A stretch of DNA of 64,000 nt from Lota lota (lineage: Eukaryota; Chordata; Actinopteri; Gadiformes; Lotidae). The notes under the pieces are model-generated. The model saw only the letters and a program-made list of their open reading frames with translations. It was not told where the DNA came from and did not search any database. The stretch covers positions 1-64,000 of the forward strand of contig JACYXH010000341.1 of NCBI GenBank assembly GCA_026745465.1. Direction: 5' to 3'. Of the stretch, positions 21,909 through 33,900 are shown one piece after another. Both the position numbers and the translations under genes were made by a program. Position 1 is the stretch's first letter; each line of letters begins with the position of its first letter.

Positions 21909-24900
21909 CTCTCTCCACAGACAACACCTGGAGAGGTCAAAGGTTACCAGTGCTCAGTCTGTACAGCAGCATCAAACAGAGCTGATCAAGGTGTGTAAAT
22001 GTCCAACAAGACATTTGACTTGTCTTGACTGGCTGTACATGAACATCAGAAAGCATCTCTTGTGGTGCTAATAGTCTCCAGGCTCCCCTCTTTAGACCAG
22101 CGGGACGTGAATCTAGGACAGATTCTTCTGATGTTCTCAGTTCAGAGTAAAGTTCTCCTTGATGTTTGTTCTGTTCCAGAGGGCTGAGGAGAATGCACAT
22201 GCTTTTCTAGACAAGGAGCTGAAGAAGCTCTGGAGGGTTCTCTTCCCAGATTACCCACAATGCTCAGAGAGTCAGAGGGAGGAGGAGGTGGATGGTAAGA
22301 ACGAGAAGCAGAGGAGGCGCGCCATAGAAGGAGTGGTAGACATCACAAAGCTCTGCCTGATGGAGATGAACCAGGAGGAACTGGCAGACACACTGTGGGG
22401 TGGTAAGAGACTCTTATTTTGAAGGGCAGAAGAGACTCTTATCTTGAAAATAGAAGAAATACAAATTTGAGGAGCAGTATAAGACCCTTATGTTTAATGA
22501 CATAATGTGAGATTTCTAGCTTCAATGTGGAGATCTTTCGTCTTTGGGGTTAAATGGTTTAATCCAGATATGTAGGGTTATTATGGGGGTATCAGGTTAA
22601 ATGGTTTGATCCAGATATGTAAGGTTATTGTGGCTATATCATGTTAAATGGTTTGATCCAGATATGTATGGTTATTGTGGGGGTACCAGGTGAAATGGTT
22701 TGATCCAAATATGTAGGGTTATTGTGGGCATATCAGGTTAAAGAATGTTAAACAATATACTGCAGATCAACAGCAGAATAACTCAGTGGAAGAGATGCAT
22801 CACTATCTTCTTATATCAGCATAGCAAGTCACTTTCCACTGATTCACTATCATTATTACTATCATTAGACCAATCATATTGCTGTTGCAGTAACGAAATA
22901 ATCCTGAATATGTTGAATCTGTAACATGCAGTCCTTGTCATGACCAGCTTCTCCGACAAGTTATGAAGCCACTAAATATCATGAAGTTGATCATTTTACA
23001 GGAAATATTGACATGTTTCCACTGATGTCAACATCCACTAACTGATGTCTCCTGTTGTTTTGTCATTTAGGACCTGCTGCTGTCGAGTGCCAACATAAAA
23101 TCAAGTCTCATCTGAAGGAGAAGTTCAGGTGTGTGATTGAGGGAATGCCTAAAGCAGGACAGCCAACAGATCTGAATGACTTCTACACAGAGCTCTTCAT
23201 CACAGAGAGAGGCTGTGGAGAGGTCAACAAGGAACATGAGGTCAGACTGATTGAAACAGCTTCCAGGAAACCAGCCAAGGAGGAAACACCAATCAAATGT
23301 GAAGACATCTTTAAACCCTTACCTGGACAAGATAAACCAATCAGAACAATAATGACAACTGGAGTGGCCGGCATTGGTAAAACCGTCTCAACACACAAGT
23401 TCACTCTGGACTGGGCTGAAGGCAAAGCCAACCACGACATACACTTCACATTTCTCTTCACTTTCAGAGAGCTGAATTTACTGAAAGGGAAAGAGTTTAG
23501 CTTGGTGGAACTTCTTCATCACTTCTTTATTGAGACCAAAGAAGCAGGAATCTGCAGATACGACCGGTTCAAAGTTGTCTTCATTTTGGATGGTCTGGAT
23601 GAGTGTCGACTTCCTCTGGACTTCCAGAACAACCAGATCTGGACTGATGTCACAGAGCCAACCTCGGTGGACGTGCTGCTGACAAACCTCATCAGGGGCT
23701 ACCTGCTTCCCTCCGCTCGCATCTGGATAACCACACGCCCTGCAGCAGCCAATCAGATACCTGCTGAGTGTGTTGACATGGTAACAGAGGTGAGAGGGTT
23801 CACCGACCCACAGAAGGAGGATTACTTCAGGAAGAGATTCAGAGAGGAGACGCTGGCCAGCACAATCATCTCCCATATCAAGGCATCACGAAGCCTCCAC
23901 ATCATGTGTCACATCCCAGTCTTCTGTTGGATCACTGCTACAGTTCTGGAGGACATCTTTAAAACATCCCAGAGAGGTAAAACGATGCCCAAGACCGTGA
24001 CTCAGATGTACATCCACTTCCTGAGGGTTCTGTCCATACAGGGGGACAGGAAGTACCATGGGAGAGCTGAAACAAATGCACACTGGAGTTCAGAGAACAG
24101 GGAGATCATTGTTTCTCTGGGAAAACTGGCTTTTAACCAGCTGGAGAAAGGCAACCTGATCTTCTACGAGGCAGACCTGGCAGAGTGTGGCATTGATATC
24201 AGGGCAGCCTCAGTGTACTCAGGAGTGTTCACCCAGATCTTTAAAGAGGAGTGTGGGCTGTACCAGGACAACATGTTCTGCTTTGTCCATCTGAGCATCC
24301 AGGAGTTTCTGGCTGCCCTTCATGTCTTTCTGTCCTTCATCGACACTGGTGTTAATCTGCTCTCAGAAGAACAACCAACCTCCATGGAAGACAAACTCCT
24401 CCTCCTCTACCAGAGTGCTGTGGACAAGGCTTTACAGAGTGAGAACGGACACCTGGACTTGTTCCTCCGCTTCCTCCTGGGCCTCTCTCTGGAGACCAAT
24501 CAGATTCTCCTACGAGGTCTGCTTGGACAGACAGGAAATAGCTCAACGACAGATAAGAATACAGTGTCTTACATCAAGAGGAGGATAAATGTAGATATCT
24601 CTCCAGAGAGAAGCATTAATCTGTTCCACTGTCTGAATGAGCTGAACGACCGTTCTTTAGTGAAGGAGATCCAACAGTACCTGACATCAGGAATACTCTC
24701 CAGAAAATCTCTCTCCCCTACTCAGTGGTCAGCTCTGGTCTTCATCTTATTGTCATCAGAAGAGAAGCTGGACGTGTTTGACCTGAAGAAATACTCTGCC
24801 TCAGAGGAGGGTCTTCTGAGGCTGCTGCCAGTGGTCAAAGCCTCCAAAACATCTCTGTAGGTTCACTAATAACATTTATTACAATACACACAACACAAAA

Positions 24901-27900
24901 TACAAATACTAGAATATAAAAGTTATAATAACATACAAAACATTTATGTAGGTTCACTAATAACATGTATTACAATACACAAAAATCAATATACCAAATA
25001 GTAGAATATAAGTTATAATAAAATATACAAACCATTATGTAGCTTCACTAATAACATGTATTACAATGCACACAACTCAATATGCTAGAATATAAGTTCA
25101 AATAAAATATAAAAATGATCTCTGAAGGTTCACTCTTAACATGTATAACAATATACATACTAGTAGAATATAAAATTACAGTTGAGAACAACTTTTTAAC
25201 ATTTTACACCCAGTACATAATTAACATTTATAGATCTAATGATTTCGTAAATATATGTTAAACTAATAAACAAATATGTGTAGGCTACAGAAAAATATTT
25301 TTATAATTGTGTAACCAGGCTGAAGAGACAAACTCATAATTTATTATGAAATAATAAATAAGGAAAGCCAAGACTTAATAATAATAGTTTACTATAGTTA
25401 AATTCAGCTGTTATCAAATAAATAGCTAAAAGTATAAATAAGGTATTGTTGAAATGTAGGATACATGAATAAGTATATGTTTATTATTAATAAAAGTTAA
25501 CTCACTATCAGAGGTGGGTAGAGTAGCCAAACATTTTACTCAAGTAAAATTACTGTTACTTCAGAATAATATGACTCAAGTTAAAGTAAAAAGTAGTCAT
25601 CCAAATAATTACTTCAGTAAGAGTAAAAAAGTACTTGGTGAAAAAACTACTCAAGTACTGAGTAACTGTTGAGTAACGTCTGATAAATTTTTTTAACACA
25701 AGACAACAATTAGACAGACAAAAATACAAAATAATCATCTTTAGGCAAATTATAGTTCATCCAATCAATACAATTAATTAAGATTAATTACAAAATAGCT
25801 TCAATTTAAATAATTCAGGTAAATTCAAGTACCTAAAAAATATAATTTATAAAATGATAAAAAATAACTAAGTTAGTTAGTAGTTTGACGGTTAAATGAG
25901 TACGGGAGAGAGTGGATTTGGGGATTGTTTTATTCGTGTTTGTGTTCGTGCGGGGATGTTTTGGTCGTTTGGTGTAAAGCTAGCTTGGTTTGCTAACCGC
26001 CTTAGCATCCTCTGAACTGGATTAATATTGGAATATAACTTCTAATAATATTCAAAACATCTCTGTAGATGTACTGATACCATGTATTACAATGCTATAC
26101 ACAATACTACAATAAAAAGTAATTAACATACAAAACTTACATTTTACACCCAATACTGAAGAAACACAAGGATCTAATGTATTGACTAGAATATATTAGT
26201 TAAATTAATAAAACATTTCTAATAAAATATTTCAACACAATTCCTTCATTAGGTTAAAAGTCAAAGATGTAAGTCCTTTTAAACTCAGTTCCTAACATGT
26301 TGTGTTTATTGTGTGTGAAGGCTGAATGGCTGTCATCTGTCAGAGAGATGCTGTGAAGCTCTGGCCTCAGTTCTCAGCTCCAACTCCTCTAGTCTGAGAG
26401 AGCTGGACCTGAGTACCAATGATGTGCAGGATTCAGGAGTGAAGCTGCTCTCTGCTGGACTGGGGAGTCCACACTGTACACTGGTAACTCTCAGGTCAGT
26501 TTGACTCAATGTGCAATCAGTTACACCACGAGGTTCATTTCAGAAGACATTTGACGTGTGTGTGTGTGTTGTTAAAAGTTGTTAAGTGTGTTTTACTTGG
26601 TCATAGAATAATTTTTATGAAATAGTAAAAAGTATAACATATTAAAAGTATAAAATATAAATAGTAAATTTTGTATAAAATATAAATTGTATAAAATATA
26701 AATTGTAATTTGGTTTAATTTAGTTAAGTTAAACAAAAGGAATTAGTCTTATTAGTGAAAGTCCAATTTCTCTAAATGTATATAAAAACAAATAAGGGAA
26801 GCACTTTGGAGTTTACTGGTAAAACAGTAACTGTTTTAAATAACCTTAGTCTGGTTAATATTTAGTTTATCTTTCATGTTTTATCCATCACTTTTCCCCT
26901 TACAATTTTAATACCATTTAATGTAATTTAATAACACTCCACAACTCGTATTTGAATAATAATCGTACAATAATCTAACAGTGTACTACGTGAAGGTGAT
27001 ACTTTAATGGTGTTAAATATAAAGAACCCATAAGTTCTATTCTTTAGTTGACGTCATTACACAGCTGAATAAACACTAGAGGTTGGGGCGCTACAATTGT
27101 AATATACACTGCTCAAAAAAATAAAGGGAACACTTAAACAACACGATGTAACTCCAAGTCAATCACACTTCTGTGAAATCAATCTGTCCACTTAGGAAGC
27201 AACACTGATTGACAATAAATTGCACATGCTGTTGTGCAAATGGAATAGACAACAGGTGGAAATTATAGGCAATTAGCAAGACACCCCCAATAAAGGAGTG
27301 GTTCTGCAGGTGGTGACCACAGACCACTTCTCAGTTCCTATGCTTCCTGGCTGATGTTTTGGTCACTTTTGAATGCTGGCGGTGCTTTCACTCTAGTGGT
27401 AGCATGAGACGGAGTCTACAACCCACACAAGTGGCTCAGGTAGTGCAGCTCATCCAGGATGGCATATCAATGCGAGCTGTGGCAAGAAGGTTTGCTGTGT
27501 CTGTCAGCGTAGTGTCCAGAGCATGGAGGCGCTACCAGGAGACAGGCCAGTACATCAGGAGACATGGAGGAGGCCGTAGGAGGGCAATAACCCAGCAGCA
27601 GGACCGCTACCTCCGCCTTTGTGCAAGGAGGAGCAGGAGGAGCACTGCCAGAGCCCTGCAAAATGACCTCCAGCAGGCCACAAATGTGCATGTGTCTGCT
27701 CAAACTGTCAGAAACAGACTCCATGAGGGTGGTATGAGGGCCCGACGTCCACAGGTGGGGGTTGTGCTTACACCCCAACACCATGCAGGACGTTTGGCAT
27801 TTGCCAGAGAACACCAAGATTGGCAAATTCGCCACTGGCGCCCTGTGCTCTTCACAGATGAAAGCAGGTTCACACTGAGCACATGTGACAGACGTGACAG

Positions 27901-30900
27901 AGTCTGGAGACGCCGTGGAGAACGTTCTGCTGCCTGCAACATCCTCCTGCATGACCGGTTTGGCGGTGGGTCAGTCATGGTGTGAGGTGGCATTTCTTTG
28001 GGGGGCCGCACAGCCCTCCATGTGCTCGCCAGAGGTAGCCTGACTGCCATTAGGTACCGAGATGAGATCCTCAGACCCCTTGTGAGACCATTCACTGGTG
28101 CAGTTGGCCCTGGGTTCCTCCTAATGCAAGACAATGCTAGACCTCATGTTGCTGGAGTGTGTCAGCAGTTCCTGCAAGAGGAAGGCATTGATGCTATGGA
28201 CTGGCCATTCCGTTCCCCAGACCTGAATCCAATTGAGCACATCTGGGACATCATGTCTCGCTCCATCCACCAACGCCACGTTGCACCACAGACTGTCCAG
28301 GAGTTGGCGGATGCTTTAGTCCAGGTCTGGGAGGAGATCCCTCAGGAGACCATCCGCCACCTCATCAGGAGCATGCCCAGGTGTTGTAGGGAGGTCATAC
28401 AGGCACGTGGAGGCCACACACACTACTGAGCCTCATTTTGACTTGTTTTAAGGACATTACATCAAAGTTGGATCAGCCTGTAGTGTGGTTTTCCACTTTA
28501 ATTTTGAGTGTGACTCAAAATCCAGACCTCCATTGGTTGATCAATTTGATTTCCATTGATAATGTTTGTGTGATTTTGTTGTCAGCACATTCAACTATGT
28601 AAAGAAAAAAGTTTTTAATACGATTATTTCATTCATTCAGATCTAGGATGTGTTATTTTAGTGTTCCCTTTATTTTTTTGAGCAGTTTATTATATTACCA
28701 TTGAATACCTGGTTGTTTCTGGTAAGGCCTTCTTCCATGGGTGGAGCTGTTGCAAATGGTCTGCAATCCAAATGTTGTGTAGTTTAGAAAACCTAACGTC
28801 TAAGTGTGTTAGAAGCTTTCTCTTGGTCATCAATCGCTGCCCAGACGGAGCTCCACACATCCACACACACCTCGCCACCGGTGTCCCTTCAGTGGGACGT
28901 CAAAGTTCTTTGTAAAAGGCACTTTGATGTCACCAAAACAACGCAACTTGAGTTTGGAGCAGAGCACAAACTGGTTGGCGGACTGGCAAAAACAGGATTA
29001 TACACCTGTTTTCTCTTAATGACGGTCTTACTTTGGTAACAGTGACTCGAATTAAATTCGACCAACTCTCGACCAATCGAAAGGAAGAAGAAAAAAAAGA
29101 AGCACGTTATCTCTAAATGAACTTAATCGACCACAGGGCATTCTACATGCTAGCCTAAATATCACGTTATTGCTGTTCGGAGAAAGTCTTTGTCTTTTGG
29201 ATCCACTTGGTCTGACTCTGTTACAGCAGAGCTTCAATGTAAAGCTGTTACGGTTACGGACTAGGACCCAAATGCAAGACACACACGAGAAGGGAACAGG
29301 TTGAAAAGGGGATTTATTATGACACTCAGGTACAGGCAAGGGCAAGGCAGGCGAGTAGTCCAGCAGGCAGTAGGCAGGCGGGGAGTCAGGCAGGCAGAGA
29401 GACGGAGTCAGGCGGGTGGTCAGGCAGGCGAGGTTCGGCAATGAGGAAGACAGGCAGGCAGGAACTAGGAACAGGAACGGGGAGCGGGAACGAGGAACAG
29501 GAACGGGAGCAGGAACAGGAAAAAACGAAGATGGCGGGGACGAAGTTATCAAGAGCGAGATACACAACGAACTAGCACTGGCTTTGTGAGAAGCCAGTGC
29601 TTAAGTACTGTGGGGGGTGATTGGTGATGAGCTGCAGGTGTGGGTAGACAGAGGGAGTGCACGTGGTGGCTAATTGACGACGGGAGGTAAACAAAGGAGC
29701 ACATGGTGTAATGGCAGACAGTGCCACAAGATGGCGGAGTTGGACGGGAACACGGGAGAGGGTGTAACAGTACCCCCTTCTCAACGGATGCCTCCAGGCG
29801 GACGCACGACGAGGGAGGGTGCTGGCGGTGGGAATCGCGGGTTAGGGAGGGATCCAGGATGCAACTAGGAGTACCCCGGACCGCTCCTCAGGTCCGTAGC
29901 CCTCCCAGTCCACCAGATATCGATTTCGTCGACGCACATCGAGGAGGCGTCTGACTGAGTACGCCGGAATGCTGTCAATCACCCGGGGAAGAGGCGGAGT
30001 CGGGGATGGAGGTGACAGCGGACTTAGGGACTGGGACTTTTTCCCGGCGGATAACCGTGGGGCCGGTAACCGGCGCTTGCGACCAGGAGGCCGTTGGGGC
30101 TTGGACCCAGGAGGCAACTGCTGCTGGGGCTCAGGGTCAGGAGGACACTGGGGCTCAGGGCCAGGAGGCAACTGCTGCTGGGGCTCAGGATCAGGAGGAC
30201 ACTGGGGCTGGGACTCGGGACCTGGAGACAACTGGGGCTTGGACTCGGGACCAGGAGGCAACTGCTACTGGGGCTCAGGGTCAGGAGGACACTGGGGCTC
30301 AGGGCCAGAGGGCCGCTGGGGCTTGGGACCAGGAGGCAGCAGTTGCTGGGGCTCAGGACCGGGAGGCCGCTGGGGCTTGGGACCAGGAGGCAGCAGTTGC
30401 TGGGGCTGAGGGCTAGGAGGCCGCTGGGGCTTGGGACCAGGAGGCAGCAGCTGCTGGGGCTGAGGGCCGAGAGGCCGCTGGGGCTTAGGACCAGGAGACA
30501 GCCGTTGCTGGGGCTCAGGGCCATAAGGCCGCTGAGGCTTGGGACCAGGAGACAGCAGCTGCTGGGGCTTAGGGCCGGGAGGCCGCTGGGGCTTGGGACC
30601 AGGAGACAGCAGCTGCTGGGGCTGAGGGCCGAGAGGCCGCTGGGGCTTAAGACCAGGAGGCAGCAGCTGCCGGGGCTGGGGCTTGGAGCCCGGAGGCCAC
30701 AGCTGCTGGGGCTTGGATCCCGGAGTCCACGGCTGTGGGGGTTGGGGCTTGGAGCCCGGAGTCCACGGCTGTGGGGGCTGGGGATCCGGAGTCCATGGCT
30801 GCTGGGGCTTGAGCTCAGGAGGGAACGGCTGCGGGGGCTGGGGCTTGGAAACTGGAGGGAACGGCTGCAGGGGCTGGGAAACAGGAGGCAGCGACTGCGG

Positions 30901-33900
30901 AAGCTGGGGCTGGGAAACAGGAGGCAGCGGCTGCGGAAGCTGGGGCTGGGAAACAGGAGGCAGCGGCTGCGGAAGCTGGGGCTGCGAAACAGGAGGCAGC
31001 GGCTGCGGAAGCTGGGGCTTGGAAACAGGAGGCAACTCCAGCTGGGGCTGGGAACCAGGAGGCCACTCCAGCTGGGGCTTGGAACCAGGAGGCCACTCCA
31101 GCTGGGCCTTGGAACCAGGAGGCCACTCCAGCTGGGGCTTGGAACCAGGAGGCCACTCCTGCTGGGGCTTGGAACCAGGAGGCCACGGCTGCATGGACTT
31201 GGGACCAGGAGACCACGGTTGCATGGATATGGGGCCAGGAGACCATTCTTGCTGGGGCTTGGGGCCAGGAGACCACGGCTGCAGCTGGGGCGTGGAGCCA
31301 GGAGACCACGGCTGCATGGACATGGGGTCAGGAGACCATTCCTGCTGGGGCTTGGGGCCAGGAGACCACGGCTGCAGCTGGGGCTTGGAGCCAGGGGACC
31401 ACGGCTGCAGCGGGACTGGTGGCCACGAGACTGCCACTGCAGCGGGGGTTGGTGACCACGAGACTGCGGCTGCAGTGGGGGTTGGTGGCCACGAGACTGC
31501 GGCTGCAGCGGGGGCTGGTGGCCACGAGGCTGCGGCTGCAGAGGGGACTGGTGGCCACGAGACTGCGGCTGCAGCGGGGGCTGGTGGCCACGAGGCTGCG
31601 GCTGCAGCGGGGACTGGTGGCCACGAGGCTGCGGCTGCAGAGGGGACTGGTGGCCACGAGACTGCGGCTGCAGCGGGGACTGGTGGCCACGAGGCTGCGG
31701 CTGCAGCGGGGACTAGTGCTGGACTGCGGTTTCCACGGGAAGCTGACTTAAGTTTTTCAAGGGTGGAATCGATTGCAAACGAACTAGCACTGGCTTTGTG
31801 AGAAGCCAGTGCTTAAGTACTGTGGGGGGTGATTGGTGATGAGCTGCAGGTGTGGGTAGACAGAGGGAGTGCACGTGGTGGCTAATTGACTACGGGAGGT
31901 AAACAAAGGAGCACATGGTGTAATGGCAGACAGTGCTACAAGATGGCGGAGTTGGACGGGAACACGGGAGAGGGTGTAACAAAAGCGTGTCACACACCAG
32001 ACAAGCCACGGAGCGCCGCGTCACGTAGGAAGAATGGATTTTAGGTTATGTTCTGTGTTTAATATAATGGGTCCCAATGGATGCCACTGAGATTCGTGCC
32101 AAGGTGCCAAGTCTGATATGTTCACACTCAAGCCTATCGAGCGTTAAACACGAAAGTAGACGGAGCATCGCAGACAACATGAAAACATGATCAGAATCAG
32201 CCCACGGGCCATGTCTTCCTTTGACAAATACTTATAAATATTTATGTCAATGTTTGACGAGGCAGTAACACAATTACAAATATAGGACCACTCCGCTGAT
32301 TCATCCTACACCCCACCGATAATGTCATAGATCAATGCCGCTCACCCCTTTTGACAAGTGAACTTGTAGGCATTGTGGAAACATTTCTCCAGGCCAAAAT
32401 AAATGCTGCAGTGAGATGCCAAAGGTATGTTGTAAAGTCCCACCTAGTATTGGACTATCAGCACTAAAACCATGCCTTCTGCAGGATTAGCCTACGCAAA
32501 CATGAAAAATTGCTGACTGACCTAACAGGTCCAATCAGGTGACTCCTCTGAGTTCCTCAGAAAAGGCCCTCAGACTTCACTAAAGAACACCGCCTGCTTT
32601 CAGCAGAGGGGAACATTTACATCTTGTTTTGGGGAGAATGGCATAAACATAGGATTTTACACTTTTTCTTTCTAAATCAGTGTTATTTTAGTAACAGTGA
32701 TAAAACTGCATAGATTACGATGTTGTCGATCATATAAGACACATTACCATGTTTAAAACCAAAAGAAAAGGTTTTGGGTTCACTGGCTCTTTAACACACT
32801 TCCTCATTTTGTGCCGAGTGGCTCTGATTTTGACTTGGGCGCACGTTGGATCTTCCAGCTTGGCGTGTCGGTGTGTGATTGATGCTCTGTTTCTCTCTTG
32901 TGGGGAAATTACCAACAATTTTGAAAGTGCCTTCCTATATGGTGGTGGGCTGTGTCTATACGCTGGTGGGCTGTGTCTATATGGTGGTGGGCTGTGTCAT
33001 GGCCGTTAAGCTTCCCATGCGAGAGCGAGCGCATGCTGTGGAGTCAAACCTCATTTATAGTGGGCGTGTGTCAACTGCTCAAGCCGGGTGACAAACAATG
33101 ATGTGATAACGGATTGCTACACGATGTTTAGCCTGTGAGTCCTTTTAAACCCAGTTCCTAACATGTTCCTGTTTATTTTGTGTGAAGGCTGAATGGCTGT
33201 CATCTGTCAGAGAGATGCTGTGAACCTCTGGCCTCAGTTCTCAGCTCCAACTCCTCTAGTCTGAGAGAGCTGGACCTGAGTACCAATGATCTGCAGGATT
33301 CAGGAGTGAAGCTGCTCTCTGCTGGACTGGGGAGTCCACACTGTACACTGAAAACTCTCAGGTCAGTTATCAGCCTCTTCTTCAAACTGTGTCTTTGGGT
33401 TGTTTAATATGTAAGGGATGAGCCACGACTAGGTGGTCTGTTATGGAAAAAGAACACACGACACAGGACTAAGATCCCCTAACACGATGCAGCATCATTA
33501 TTCATCTAGAAGCTAGGTTCACCGTGTCAGTGAGGATGCTAACGCTACAGTACTGACATAACTTTAGAGGACCACTGATTTCAACAAGATTGTTATTGTT
33601 TAGTTCTTTATGTTTGCTGTCCTGTTAACTGCTAGTATGTATGAGTTAACAGGTTATTCTAGCTCACAGAACGCTGGCCAGCTGATGTGAGGGTTAGGGT
33701 TAGGGGTAGCTGTCCTGTTATCTGCTAGTATGTTATGTATGTTATATGTTATGTAAGTCTGGCCAGCTGATGTGAGGGTTAGGGTTAGGGGTTGCTGTCT
33801 TGTTAACCGCTAGTATGTTATGGATGTTATATGTTATGTTACTCTGGCAAGCTGATGTGAGGGTTAGGGTTAGGGGTTGCTGTCCTGTTAACTGCTACTA

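Noticed and set aside
23183-24546. Antisense ORFs across the NACHT exon (and at 62656-63775)
   Set aside because: Shadows of the FISNA-NACHT coding frame; the same shadows occur in both paralogues.
27467-28134. Antisense ORFs across Tc1 (and again at 44443-45110)
   Set aside because: Shadows of the transposase frame on the opposite strand.
29674-31801. Several ORFs of 100-450 codons on both strands
   Set aside because: They are produced by the GC-rich minisatellite inside the Gypsy fossil; no independent gene is supported.
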